Shown: positions 1-8,931 of the stretch, piece after piece
Numbering within the stretch: the first letter of the stretch is position 1
Layout of the letters: the number at the start of each line of letters is the position of its first letter
NCBI RefSeq assembly: GCF_020510585.1
Contig: NZ_CP075190.1
Span: forward strand, 3,718,001-3,782,000
Direction: 5' to 3'
DNA length: 64,000 nt
From: Ferribacterium limneticum
Lineage (GTDB): Bacteria; Pseudomonadota; Gammaproteobacteria; Burkholderiales; Rhodocyclaceae
The notes under the pieces: model-generated
Database searches by the model: none
Told to the model about the DNA's origin: nothing
Seen by the model: only the letters and a program-made list of their open reading frames with translations
Program-made: the position numbers and the translations under genes

Positions 1-516
1 GACAGCCCACATCGTGAGTCTGAACGACTGCATGAAGTGTTCGTGATGCGTCAAATCAGTCGACAGCGCAACGGTCGTTGAGGTCCCACCTGGAATGCCT
101 GTTGGAGCCGTACCCATAATCCCCCGATAAAGATGCTGGTCGGAACCTGTCCAAGTTCGGGGGAATTGCGCAGCCGGGCCTTGAGGCTGGTTTCCCTTAG
201 GAAATGAAGCTCCTTCGGATAGATACAGCGGTTTGCCCGCATCCCCCCAAATACCAACCGCCAAGCCGTGATGACCAATCAAAGCAGCGTCCAGTTGGGC
301 AGGTATGGTTTCCAAATCACCAGGGCTGCGAGTCGCTGCGAGGGCGTGCTGAATAAGCTCGAGCTTGCCTTCAAGTAGTTCGAGGTCCATGTCCTCGAAA
401 TGACGCTCGACCAGCGAGCCTATGACCAAGCCAAGCAGTAGCAAGACTGACGTCGAGACGACCGCGAAAAGCAGCGTTAACCGCGTGGTAAGTGAGTTGC
501 CGGCCACCCACTTCAT
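1..516 (-). CDS. Heavy-metal sensor histidine kinase, N-terminal part (CusS/CopS type)
   Basis: This is the first 172 codons of a gene that runs off the left edge. It starts [20 protein letters not shown], with one strongly hydrophobic membrane segment at about residues 12-33, followed by a periplasmic region. That layout is normal for metal-sensing kinases. The start codon overlaps the stop of the response regulator upstream as TAATG, so the pair is translationally coupled. The kinase core (HAMP, His box, ATPase) lies outside the window, so the assignment rests on the partner regulator and the adjacent copper efflux genes. The likely role is sensing periplasmic Cu(I)/Ag(I) and phosphorylating that regulator. 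Confidence 0.8.
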   Translation of the reverse strand, partial: MKWVAGNSLTTRLTLLFAVVSTSVLLLLGLVIGSLVERHFEDMDLELLEGKLELIQHALAATRSPGDLETIPAQLDAALIGHHGLAVGIWGDAGKPLYLSEGASFPKGNQPQGPAAQFPRTWTGSDQHLYRGIMGTAPTGIPGGTSTTVALSTDLTHHEHFMQSFRLTMWAV

Positions 517-1190
517 TATTCGGCTTCCAGAACGTATCCCATGCCTCGGGCGGTATGAATGAGCTTCTGCTCGAACCCGTCATCGACTTTGGCACGGAGA
601 CGGCGAATGGCTACCTCAATGACGTTGGTGTCGCTATCGAAATTCATATCCCAAACCTGGGAGGCAATCAGCGAGCGGGGCAGCACCTCCCCTTGGCGGC
701 GAAGTAACAACTCAAGTAGCGAAAATTCCTTCGACGTCAGGTCAACTTTTTTGCCTGCACGGGTAACACGTCGGCGCATCAGGTCGAGTTCCAGGTCGCC
801 GGCTTTGAGGAGGTCAGACTCTTTCGCTTTACCCCCGCGCCGCAGCAAAGTACGCACTCTTGCCAATAGCTCGGAAAATGCAAATGGCTTGACCAGGTAG
901 TCATCAGCACCGAGCTCCAGCCCCTTCACCCGGTCTTCAACCGAGTCTCGAGCCGTCAGAAAAAGTACCGGCATATCCTTGCCCGCTTTGCGAATGCCCT
1001 GCAGGACTTGCCACCCCTCGATGCCCGGCAACATAACGTCCAGCACTGCGAGGTCGTAGGCCTCGGTCAATGCCAAGTGTAGTCCGTCGAGTCCGTCTCT
1101 GGCGAGGTCGACCATAAAGCCTGCTTCGGATAGCCCTTGCTTAAGGTAATCGCCTGTTTTCGGCTCGTCTTCGACGACCAATATCCTCAT
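516..1190 (-). CDS. cusR: Heavy-metal response regulator, OmpR family (CusR/CopR type)
   Basis: This 224-residue protein has full OmpR-family length. The receiver domain has the acidic pocket (VVEDE), phospho-acceptor Asp51 in VLDVMLPG and Lys101 in LVKPF. A winged-helix DNA-binding domain fills the C-terminal half (about 125-220, ending RGMGYVLE). It is divergent from the cytochrome c gene and overlaps the sensor kinase by one base. Family knowledge links this regulator type (CusR, CopR, SilR, CzcR) to copper, silver or zinc efflux. The adjacent cusCBA makes Cu/Ag the likely signal. The ATTAC-N6-GTAAT boxes at 1259 and 1981 are its probable operators. The choice of cusR over copR is by context only. 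Confidence 0.88.
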   Translation of the reverse strand: MRILVVEDEPKTGDYLKQGLSEAGFMVDLARDGLDGLHLALTEAYDLAVLDVMLPGIEGWQVLQGIRKAGKDMPVLFLTARDSVEDRVKGLELGADDYLVKPFAFSELLARVRTLLRRGGKAKESDLLKAGDLELDLMRRRVTRAGKKVDLTSKEFSLLELLLRRQGEVLPRSLIASQVWDMNFDSDTNVIEVAIRRLRAKVDDGFEQKLIHTARGMGYVLEAE

Positions 1191-1258
1191 CGAACTTCTC
1201 CCCGTGACGCACTGTGCTAGTGCTCATTTTGCGCTGTGGCGGAGGATTAGCCGCCTAG

Positions 1259-1274
1259 ATAACAAAAATGTAAT
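1259..1274 (+). promoter_or_regulatory. Putative CusR/CopR operator, copy 1
   Basis: The site is ATAAC-AAAAAT-GTAAT, a nearly perfect 5-bp inverted repeat with a 6-bp spacer. It lies midway between the divergent regulator and cytochrome c genes, about 68 bp from each start. The 20 bases at 1266-1285 recur exactly at 1988-2007, upstream of the DUF411 gene. Heavy-metal OmpR-type regulators generally bind TTACA/TGTAA-like dyads, so this fits, but binding is inferred. Confidence 0.6.
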
Positions 1275-1340
1275 TTTTTGGTCAGTCTCTGGTTAGGTGG
1301 ACATCACCAAAATGGTGCATGTTGTAATCAGGAGATGTAA

Positions 1341-1970
1341 ATGAAGCAATTTCTATTGGGCGCTGCGTCGGTAGTCGGACTCGGGGTTATCGCGGGCTAT
1401 GGCCTCATTCAGTCAGGCGGCATCGACTTTGCTGCCGATTCAACTCATTCGCCCAGCATGACCAAGGTCATTGAGTGGGCACGCGAACAGTCCGTAGCCA
1501 AGCAAGCCAAGGACATCGTCCCGCCAACAGACTTGGATTCCGAAGAGCGCATTCGCCGCGGCGCAGGAAACTACGAGGCTATGTGTGTCAATTGCCACCT
1601 GTCACCTGATGTCGAGGACAGCGAGATACGCAAGGGCCTGTATCCAAGCCCGCCAAACCTGTCGCTGGCAGCCCCTGCAACCGAGGAACCAGTAGCAGAT
1701 GCCCGCCGATTCTGGATTATCAAACATGGCATCAAGGGTTCCGGGATGCCGGCTTGGGCGAAAGGTGGGATGGATGATGAAGCCATCTGGGACCTGACGG
1801 CCTTCATCAAAGTCCTGCCGAAGCTCTCAGCCGCCGACTATCAGGCCCGCGTTGCAGCCAGTGAAGGACACTCGCACGCCGGCATGGAGCACCCCGCTCC
1901 AGAAACGAGCTCCCCCAAACCTCATAACCATGAGGGCCATTCCCACAGCAAGCATAAGCACAGCCATTGA
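1341..1970 (+). CDS. Cytochrome c family protein with His-rich C-terminal tail
   Basis: This 209-residue protein begins with a hydrophobic anchor or signal (residues 4-24). It carries one haem-binding CVNCH motif at 82-86 and a probable axial Met in KGSGMPAW, typical of class I cytochrome c (cytochrome CBB3-like) domains. The last 35 residues are loaded with His (HSHAG, HNHEGHSHSKHKHSH), which should bind metal. It is the first gene after the regulator and has a putative metal-regulator box 67 bp upstream. A periplasmic electron carrier in a copper operon might assist Cu(I) oxidation, but that role is inference. The haem-binding fold is well supported. Confidence 0.85.
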   Translation: MKQFLLGAASVVGLGVIAGYGLIQSGGIDFAADSTHSPSMTKVIEWAREQSVAKQAKDIVPPTDLDSEERIRRGAGNYEAMCVNCHLSPDVEDSEIRKGLYPSPPNLSLAAPATEEPVADARRFWIIKHGIKGSGMPAWAKGGMDDEAIWDLTAFIKVLPKLSAADYQARVAASEGHSHAGMEHPAPETSSPKPHNHEGHSHSKHKHSH

Positions 1971-1980
1971 GGCCCCCTTG

Positions 1981-1996
1981 ATTACCGAAATGTAAT
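1981..1996 (+). promoter_or_regulatory. Putative CusR/CopR operator, copy 2
   Basis: The site is ATTAC-CGAAAT-GTAAT, a perfect 5-bp inverted repeat with a 6-bp spacer, 82 bp upstream of the DUF411 start. It shares the following T-run and GGTCAG with copy 1, and similarity continues weakly downstream (CTG, GGTG, CC at matching spacing). This suggests a duplicated promoter, so the DUF411-cusFCBA block is likely transcribed from here as well as by read-through. Confidence 0.65.
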
Positions 1997-2077
1997 TTTT
2001 TGGTCAGCTTGCTGTTGGGTGCAGATACCTAAACTTTGTGCCAATACGTTCCCACTCACAGCTCAACGAAGGTCGAC

Positions 2078-2512
2078 ATGTTCAAGACTAGCTCCCTGAT
2101 TATTGCCCTGTCGCTGTTTGCCGGCATCAACCTGGCCCAGGCGGCGGAGCGCGTTGAAGTGTTCAAAAGCCCGTACTGCGGCTGTTGCGAAAAATGGGTA
2201 GAGCACATGCGCAAGGCCGGTTTTGATGTCGTCACCAAGGACGTCAATGATGTTCCTGCGGCTCGAAAGGCTGCCGGCATGCCGGAGCGATTCGGCTCCT
2301 GCCATACCGCCAAGGTCGGTGGGTATGTCGTGGAAGGCCATGTTCCCGCTGCTGATGTCCAGCGCCTGCTGAAAGAAAAACCCAAGGCCGTCGGCTTGGC
2401 CGCGCCAGGCATGCCCCAAGGCTCACCGGGCATGGAAACCAATCACCCGCAAGCCTACGACACGCTGCTCGTTCAGGCTGACGGCAGCTCCAAAGTTTTC
2501 ACTAAACATTAA
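2078..2512 (+). CDS. DUF411 periplasmic metal-binding protein
   Basis: I start this protein at the ATG at 2078, which has an AAGG site 5 bases upstream and gives a clean signal peptide (MFKTSSLIIALSLFAGINLAQA); a longer in-frame reading to 2036 has no such signal. The mature protein shows the DUF411 pattern: VFKSPYCGCCEKW, a GMP turn, the conserved CHT in SCHTAKVGGY, and EGHVPAADV. The Cys pairs presumably bind copper. DUF411 proteins are common in copper and silver clusters, and their exact role is unsettled. A 23-base gap leads to the CusF gene. Confidence 0.85.
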   Translation: MFKTSSLIIALSLFAGINLAQAAERVEVFKSPYCGCCEKWVEHMRKAGFDVVTKDVNDVPAARKAAGMPERFGSCHTAKVGGYVVEGHVPAADVQRLLKEKPKAVGLAAPGMPQGSPGMETNHPQAYDTLLVQADGSSKVFTKH

Positions 2513-2535
2513 CCTTTATCTCTCGGAGAACCCCC

Positions 2536-2874
2536 ATGAAGAAGTTGATTGCATCCTTTGCTTTTGTCGCCACTCTGGCTCCCGCCTTCGCAATGGCAGC
2601 TGACCATGATGTGCATGCCGGTCACGGCGCCATGCACTCGGACGCGGCACAATCCACACTCATCGACGGCCTAGTGAAAAAGGTCGACAAGGCCGGCGGC
2701 AAGATGACTGTTTCCCATGATGCACTGCCCAATGGCATGCCAGCCATGACCATGGCGTTCAAAGTCAAAGACGCTTCGTGGCTCGACAAAGTAAAGGCCG
2801 GCCAGAAAATCCGCTTTGCTTCGGACAACGTCAATGGTGCGATGACTATCGTGCGCCTGGAATTGCCAAAGTAA
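2536..2874 (+). CDS. cusF: CusF-like periplasmic copper-binding protein
   Basis: This 112-residue protein has a signal peptide ending near AFAMA-A, then a His-rich stretch (HDVHAGHGAMH) and a CusF OB-fold domain. CusF hands Cu(I)/Ag(I) to the CusCBA pump. Ligand candidates are His61 and the Met cluster in NGMPAMTM (68, 71, 73). The tryptophan that caps the metal in E. coli CusF is not present at the matching place, where Met68 stands instead. The CusB-fused copy downstream keeps the Trp (KWPGMTM). GGAG lies just upstream of the start. Confidence 0.85.
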   Translation: MKKLIASFAFVATLAPAFAMAADHDVHAGHGAMHSDAAQSTLIDGLVKKVDKAGGKMTVSHDALPNGMPAMTMAFKVKDASWLDKVKAGQKIRFASDNVNGAMTIVRLELPK

Positions 2875-2923
2875 GGGTATGTTGGCACGCGGTGCCACCG
2901 GAAATCATCACGAGGACAAACAG

Positions 2924-4195
2924 ATGAAACGAATAACTACCTCGCGCAAAATCCTGTGCGCCGCGCTCACCGCAGCTTGGTGCCTGGGTGCCCAAGCTCA
3001 GGCCCAACCGGGCAGCACTGTTGAAAGTCTGCTTTCCCTGGCGCGAGAAGGTAATCCCGACTTCGCCAGCATGCGTTATGAAGCCGACGCAGCCGCAGAG
3101 CGCATCACACCCGCCGGCGCTCTACCAGACCCCAAGCTGCGCACCGAGCTGATGGACATAACCAAAGGTGGCTCACAAAGCGCCTCATTGTCCCCCAGCC
3201 GCGTCGGCAGCACGCGCTACACGCTGATGCAGGACATCCCCTGGTTCGGCAAGCGTGACCTGAAGCGTGAGATTGCCGAACTCGAGGCGGAAGGTGCCAA
3301 AGGGCGTGCCTATGGCACATGGAGCGAGGTCGCCACCAAAATAAAGACCACCTACGCGCAACTCTACTATCTGGTGCGCAATGAAAGCCTGACCAAGGAA
3401 ATTCTCGACCTGATGCTCCGCCTGGAAAAAATTGCCCAGGTTCGCTATGCCGGTGGCCTGGCTGCCCAGCAGGATGTCATCCGGGCCCAGGTCGAACAGA
3501 CCTCGATGCGAAATGAACTCATCGCCCTGGAGACCGAGCATCACCATTTAATGACTAGGATGAATGCCTTGCTGGGACGTCCAGCCAATGCACCGTTGGC
3601 GATGCCCGAAGGCCTGCGTCCGTTGCCAATGCCCGCCAAGCTCGATTACGTCTCTCTTGAGGAACGTGCCCGCGCCCGGAATCCGATGCTGTCAGCCGAA
3701 GAGCACCGCATCAAGGCTGCCGAGAAGAGCCGCGACCTGGCCTACAAGAATCGCTACCCCGACCTCACCGTGGGCGTTGTGCCCAATCAAATGCAGAACG
3801 AAGTGAAGCAGTGGGACTTGATGTTTGAAATCAACATTCCACTCCAGCAGTCCAGTCGCCGCGCCCAAGAGCGCGAGGCAGAAGCGATGGTGTCGGCGAG
3901 TCGCGCCAAGCGTGATGCAACCTCGAACCAGCTCCTGGCTGACCTTTCCACCAATATTTCCGAACTCGAAGCCGCTCGGCGAACCGAACGGCTCACGACC
4001 GACAGCCTGCTGCCCCAGGCGGAACTTACCTTGAAGGCCGCGCTGGCCGGCTATGAAACCGGCAAGGTCGACTTTGCGACCCTGCTGGACGCACAGCGCC
4101 AGATTCGCCAGGCAAAACTCAACCAAATCAAATCGCGTGCCGAGGCCCAAGTCCGCCTTGCAGAAATCGAACGAATTCTCGGAGAAGACCTATGA
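2924..4195 (+). CDS. cusC: Outer-membrane efflux protein, TolC family (CusC)
   Basis: I chose the ATG at 2924, preceded by CGAGGA, because it gives a signal peptide (through about AQAQA) and a 423-residue protein of normal TolC-family length; an upstream in-frame start at 2879 lacks a site. Two outer-membrane factor repeats with long helices are visible (about 60-240 and 250-420). The domain repeat points to the outer-membrane channel of a tripartite RND pump. The gene overlaps cusB by ATGA, so the two are translationally coupled. Partners are the CusB adaptor and CusA pump next door. Confidence 0.88.
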   Translation: MKRITTSRKILCAALTAAWCLGAQAQAQPGSTVESLLSLAREGNPDFASMRYEADAAAERITPAGALPDPKLRTELMDITKGGSQSASLSPSRVGSTRYTLMQDIPWFGKRDLKREIAELEAEGAKGRAYGTWSEVATKIKTTYAQLYYLVRNESLTKEILDLMLRLEKIAQVRYAGGLAAQQDVIRAQVEQTSMRNELIALETEHHHLMTRMNALLGRPANAPLAMPEGLRPLPMPAKLDYVSLEERARARNPMLSAEEHRIKAAEKSRDLAYKNRYPDLTVGVVPNQMQNEVKQWDLMFEINIPLQQSSRRAQEREAEAMVSASRAKRDATSNQLLADLSTNISELEAARRTERLTTDSLLPQAELTLKAALAGYETGKVDFATLLDAQRQIRQAKLNQIKSRAEAQVRLAEIERILGEDL

Positions 4196-5775
4196 ACAAG
4201 GGAGTGATTGCCGCCGCCGTGGTGGCTGCGTTGGCTGCTGGTGGCGGCTATTGGGCTGGCCAGAAGAGCGCTCCGGCTCCGCACGCCGCTGGCGCCACCA
4301 ACGTTGCAGCAGATTCTGGGAAGAAGGAACGGAAGATACTTTTCTACCGCAATCCAATGGGCCTTCCCGACACCTCGCCGACCCCGAAGAAAGACCCGAT
4401 GGGCATGGACTACATCGCGGTCTATGAAGGCGAGCAGGATGACGAGCCGGCCTCTGCCAACCAAATAAAAATCAGCACCGAGAAAATTCAGAAGCTCGGT
4501 GTACGCACCGAAGCTGCCACCCTGCGCAATCTGGACAAGGTAGTCCGGGCGGCCGGTCGCATCGAACCGGACGAGCGCCGGACCTATACCATCTCCCCGA
4601 AATTCGAAGGCTATGTCGAGCGTCTGCACGTCAATGTCACCGGCCAGCCCGTCAGCAAGGGCCAGCCGCTGTTTGAGGTTTACAGCCCAGAATTGGTTTC
4701 TGCCCAGCGTGAATACGCTATCGCGGTCCAGGGGCAAGAAAGCCTGAAGGGGGCCGAAAGCTACACCCAGGACAGCATGCGTCAATTGGCTGAATCGAGC
4801 CTCGCCCGACTGCGCAACTGGGACATATCTGAAGAGCAGGTGAAGTCCTTGGCCAAGTCGGGCGAAACCCGGCGCACGCTGACTTTCCGTTCGCCGGTCA
4901 ACGGCATCATCACCGAGAAGAAGGCCGTTCAAGGCATGCGCTTCATGCCTGGCGAGGCCCTGTATCAAGTTGCTGACCTGTCATCGGTCTGGGCGATTGC
5001 CGACGTCTTCGAACAGGACATCGGTTTAGTGAAGTCAGGTGGCAAGGCAAAAGTCAAAATCAATGCCTATCCCGACAAGACCTTTGAAGGCACCATCAGC
5101 TACGTCTATCCGACGCTGAAGGCGGAGACCCGAACCATCCAGGTTCGCATCGATTTGCCGAACACGAACAACCTGCTGAAGCCGGGTATGTTTGCCCAGC
5201 TTGAATTGCCAACTACCGCCAAGGGAGCCGTCGTCACCGTACCGAACTCGGCGGTGATTGATAGCGGCACACGCCAAATCGTTCTGGTTCAGGCCAAGGA
5301 AGGCCGATTCGAACCCCGCGAGGTCAAGCTCGGCGCTCGCAGCGATGACCGGGTAGAAGTCATTGATGGTGTCCGTGACGGCGAGCAGGTGGTCGTTGCC
5401 GCCAATTTCCTGATTGATGCCGAGAGCAATCTGAAAGCGGCTATCGGTGGCTTTGGCCACTCAGGCCACGGTGCAGCAGCACCCTCCGATAAGCCGGCAG
5501 CTGCAACAGTCGGCAACAAGGCCGAAGGCAAAGTCGAAGAGGTCGATGCCAAGGCGGGTACGGTCAGCATCACGCATGGTCCGGTGCCCAGTTTGAAATG
5601 GCCCGGAATGACCATGGAGTTCAAACCCGCCAACGAAGCCATCATGAAGCAGTTGAAACCAGGGGCTGCAATTGACTTTGAGTTTGTCGAACGTGGCCAG
5701 GGCGAATGGGTTATCACGTCCGTTCAACCTGCTAGCCAGCCTGCTGGCAAAGCCAACCCGCACGCCGGACACTGA
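4192..5775 (+). CDS. cusB: RND efflux periplasmic adaptor CusB with fused CusF domain
   Basis: This 527-residue adaptor starts in the cusC stop codon. An N-terminal hydrophobic segment (5-22) is followed by a heavy-metal-binding domain (about 48-80, with NPMGLPD and DPMGMDY). The lipoyl/barrel-sandwich and beta-barrel domains follow (about 110-415). After a linker with GHSGHG, residues 444-515 form a second CusF-like domain with KWPGMTMEF, including the Trp-Met-Met set. CusB bridges CusA and CusC and takes metal from CusF. The fused CusF domain gives the adaptor its own chaperone, and similar fusions are known in this family. Confidence 0.92.
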   Translation: MNKGVIAAAVVAALAAGGGYWAGQKSAPAPHAAGATNVAADSGKKERKILFYRNPMGLPDTSPTPKKDPMGMDYIAVYEGEQDDEPASANQIKISTEKIQKLGVRTEAATLRNLDKVVRAAGRIEPDERRTYTISPKFEGYVERLHVNVTGQPVSKGQPLFEVYSPELVSAQREYAIAVQGQESLKGAESYTQDSMRQLAESSLARLRNWDISEEQVKSLAKSGETRRTLTFRSPVNGIITEKKAVQGMRFMPGEALYQVADLSSVWAIADVFEQDIGLVKSGGKAKVKINAYPDKTFEGTISYVYPTLKAETRTIQVRIDLPNTNNLLKPGMFAQLELPTTAKGAVVTVPNSAVIDSGTRQIVLVQAKEGRFEPREVKLGARSDDRVEVIDGVRDGEQVVVAANFLIDAESNLKAAIGGFGHSGHGAAAPSDKPAAATVGNKAEGKVEEVDAKAGTVSITHGPVPSLKWPGMTMEFKPANEAIMKQLKPGAAIDFEFVERGQGEWVITSVQPASQPAGKANPHAGH

Positions 5776-5786
5776 GGAACTGCGAG

Positions 5787-8700
5787 ATGTTGGCCAAAAT
5801 CATTGAATGGTCAGGACGTAACCGCTTCCTGGTCTTGCTAGCCACGTTGTTCATCATTGTGGCCGGCGTCGTGGCGGTCATGCGAACGCCGCTCGATGCA
5901 CTTCCCGACCTGTCCGACGTCCAGGTCATCGTCTATACCGAGTACCCCGGCCAGGCCCCCCAGGTCGTCGAAGACCAGGTAACCTATCCGTTGACGACCT
6001 CAATGTTGTCGGTGCCCAAATCCAAGGTGGTCCGCGGCTTCTCGTTCTTCGGTGCGTCCTTCGTCTACATCATTTTTGAGGACGGCACGGACATCTACTG
6101 GGCGCGTTCGCGGGTTCTGGAATACCTCAATTTCGCCGCCGGACGTATGCCCAAAGGCGTTACGCCGCAGATAGGACCGGATGCGACGGGTGTGGGCTGG
6201 GTCTATCAATACGTCGTCCTGGCCAAGGACAAGTCGCTGGCCGAACTGCGCACCCTGCAAGACTGGTATGTGCGTTATCAACTGACCAAAGCCCATGGTG
6301 TCGCCGAAGTTGCCTCCATCGGCGGCTTCGTCCAGACCTACCAGGTCACCGTCGACCCCGTGAAGCTTCGTTCCTACGGCATTCCGCTCGCCAAGGTCTC
6401 GCAGGTCATTCGTGACTCGAACCGGGACGTCGGTGGCCGTGTTATCGAAATGGCCGAAACCGAGTACATGGTCCGTGGCAAGGGCTACTTGCGCGGAATA
6501 GGCGACATCGAAAACCTCGTCGTCAAGGCAGAAAAGGGCACACCAGTCCTTATACGGGACATCGCCCGCGTTGAACTGGCACCCGACGAACGCCGTGGCC
6601 TGACCGAACTCAATGGTGAAGGCGAAGTGGTCTCGGGCATCGCCATGGCCCGCTATGGCCAGAACGCACTGGAGGTCATCCACAACCTCAAGGAGAAAAT
6701 CGGCGAAATCTCGGCTGGCCTCCCCGAAGGGGTGACCATCGAGTCGGTCTATGACCGCTCCGAGTTGATTCACCGGGCCATCGACACCCTGAAGCGCACG
6801 CTGGTTGAGGAAAGCATCATCGTGGCCCTGGTCTGCGTCGTATTCCTCCTCCACCTGCGAAGTGCACTGGTGGCCATCCTCATGCTGCCGGTTGGAGTTC
6901 TGATTTCCTTTATCGCCATGCGCCTTCTCGGCATGAACTCGAACCTGATGAGCTTAGGCGGCATCGCCATCGCCATCGGCGCGATGATTGATGCAGCCAT
7001 TGTGATGATTGAGAACGCCCACAAGCATATCGAGCGTCTGCCTGAGAACCACACGCACGCCGACCGGGCCGAAGCCATGATTACCGCCTGCAGGGAAGTC
7101 GGTCCGGCGCTGTTCTTCTCGCTCCTCATCATCACCGTTTCATTCCTGCCGGTATTCACTCTGGAAGACCAGGAGGGCCGACTGTTCTCGCCGCTGGCCT
7201 ACACCAAGACCTTCTCGATGGCCGGCGCAGCACTGCTTTCCGTCACGCTGGTGCCTGTCCTGATGATGCTGTTCATTCGCGGCAAAATCATGCCCGAGGC
7301 CAAAAATCCGGTGAATCGTTTCCTCATTTGGGTCTACCGGCCCATCATCGCCTGGGTCATGCGGTGGAAGAAGACCACCATCGTGGCCGCCATCGTTGCG
7401 CTCGTGGTTTCCATCTATCCGGCCAGCAAGCTGGGCTCGGAGTTCATGCCCACCTTGAACGAAGGCACCTTGTTCTACATGCCGGCTTCTCTGCCCGGGA
7501 TGTCGATTACCAAGGCCGCCGAACTGCTGCAAACGCAGAACAAAATCATCAAGAGTTTCCCGGAAGTCGCCTCGGTGTATGGCAAGGCGGGCCGTGCCAA
7601 TACGGCTACCGACCCGGCACCGACCGAGATGTTCGAGACCGTCATCAACCTCAAGCCGGAGTCCGAATGGCGCCCGGGATTGACCACCGACAAGCTCATT
7701 GCCGAGATGGACAAGGCATTGCAGTTCCCGGGGGTATCGAACGCCTGGACGATGCCTATCAAGGCTCGCATTGACATGCTCTCCACCGGCATCCGGACCC
7801 CCATCGGTATCAAGGTGTTCGGCAAGGACCTTACCGAGATGGAGCGCCTGGCCCGGGAAATCGAGACTGTCGTGAAGGAAGTGCCGGGAACCACGTCAGC
7901 GTTTGCCGAACGGATTACCGGGGGCTACTACCTGAACATCGAACCGGACCGTACCCAGCTGGCCCGCTACGGCCTGGCGGTTGGCGACGTCCAGGAGGTC
8001 ATTGGGCAGGCGTTGGGCGGCGAGATGGTGACCACGACCGTCGAGGGACGCGAGCGTTTTGGGGTGACCGTGCGTTACCCCCGCGAACTTCGCTCAGACC
8101 CGCAACAGATTGCCCAGCAGGTACTGGTGCCGACCATGGATGGTGCAATGATTCCGCTGGGGCAGTTGGCGAAGATTGAAGTGGCCAAGGGGACGCCGGG
8201 CATCCGGACTGAAAATGCGCTGCTCTCCGCCTACATCTTTGTGGACATCCGGGAACGTGACATCGGCGGCTACGTGGCTGACGCCAAAAAGGCGGTTGCT
8301 TCGAAGGTCAAATTCCCGCCGGGCTACTACGCGACCTGGAGTGGTCAGTTCGAGTCGATGGAACGTGCCATCGAGAAGATGAAGATTGTTGTGCCGGTCA
8401 CGCTGCTCATCATCTTCCTGCTGCTCTATCTCAACTTCCGGCGCATGACCGAGACCATCATCGTCATGCTATCCGTACCGTTCGCCCTAGTGGGTGGTGT
8501 TTGGCTGATGTGGCTGCTGGGCTACAACCTCTCAGTCGCCGTCGCGGTGGGCTTCATTGCCCTGGCCGGCGTCGCTGCCGAGACGGGGGTCGTCATGCTG
8601 ATTTACCTCGACCATGCCTGGGAAGCACTCAAGGCCAAACGCCAAGCTGAAGGAAAGGAACCCAGTGTGGGCGACCTCTACGAAGCCATCATGGAAGGGG

Positions 8701-8921
8701 CCGTAGAACGGGTTCGCCCCAAGATGATGACCGTGGTGGCCATCATGGCAGGCCTGCTCCCCATCATGTGGGGTACCGGAACGGGGTCTGAAGTCATGAG
8801 CCGGATTGCAGCCCCGATGGTCGGCGGGATGATTTCTTCCACGGTTCTGACCTTGGCGGTTATTCCGGCTATCTACGCCCTGGTTAAGCAGTGGCGACTC
8901 ACCAAAAAGTTGGAATCTTGA
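5787..8921 (+). CDS. cusA: Copper/silver efflux RND pump CusA (HME class)
   Basis: This inner-membrane pump is full length at 1044 residues, with the usual two sets of six membrane helices and two large periplasmic loops. The segment AIGAMIDAAIVMIENAHKH, with Asp402, is the signature of the Cu(I)/Ag(I) subgroup of heavy-metal RND transporters and differs from the Co/Zn/Cd subgroup. It uses the proton gradient to expel periplasmic metal through CusB and CusC. It lies 11 bases after cusB and 10 before the HD-GYP gene, so one operon is likely. Confidence 0.95.
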   Translation: MLAKIIEWSGRNRFLVLLATLFIIVAGVVAVMRTPLDALPDLSDVQVIVYTEYPGQAPQVVEDQVTYPLTTSMLSVPKSKVVRGFSFFGASFVYIIFEDGTDIYWARSRVLEYLNFAAGRMPKGVTPQIGPDATGVGWVYQYVVLAKDKSLAELRTLQDWYVRYQLTKAHGVAEVASIGGFVQTYQVTVDPVKLRSYGIPLAKVSQVIRDSNRDVGGRVIEMAETEYMVRGKGYLRGIGDIENLVVKAEKGTPVLIRDIARVELAPDERRGLTELNGEGEVVSGIAMARYGQNALEVIHNLKEKIGEISAGLPEGVTIESVYDRSELIHRAIDTLKRTLVEESIIVALVCVVFLLHLRSALVAILMLPVGVLISFIAMRLLGMNSNLMSLGGIAIAIGAMIDAAIVMIENAHKHIERLPENHTHADRAEAMITACREVGPALFFSLLIITVSFLPVFTLEDQEGRLFSPLAYTKTFSMAGAALLSVTLVPVLMMLFIRGKIMPEAKNPVNRFLIWVYRPIIAWVMRWKKTTIVAAIVALVVSIYPASKLGSEFMPTLNEGTLFYMPASLPGMSITKAAELLQTQNKIIKSFPEVASVYGKAGRANTATDPAPTEMFETVINLKPESEWRPGLTTDKLIAEMDKALQFPGVSNAWTMPIKARIDMLSTGIRTPIGIKVFGKDLTEMERLAREIETVVKEVPGTTSAFAERITGGYYLNIEPDRTQLARYGLAVGDVQEVIGQALGGEMVTTTVEGRERFGVTVRYPRELRSDPQQIAQQVLVPTMDGAMIPLGQLAKIEVAKGTPGIRTENALLSAYIFVDIRERDIGGYVADAKKAVASKVKFPPGYYATWSGQFESMERAIEKMKIVVPVTLLIIFLLLYLNFRRMTETIIVMLSVPFALVGGVWLMWLLGYNLSVAVAVGFIALAGVAAETGVVMLIYLDHAWEALKAKRQAEGKEPSVGDLYEAIMEGAVERVRPKMMTVVAIMAGLLPIMWGTGTGSEVMSRIAAPMVGGMISSTVLTLAVIPAIYALVKQWRLTKKLES

Positions 8922-8931
8922 AGAGCGAGTC

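Noticed and set aside
2883..2897. Small hairpin TGGCAC-GCG-GTGCCA between cusF and cusC
   Set aside because: The 6-bp stem has no T-run and is too weak alone to call a terminator; it may only be a minor processing site.
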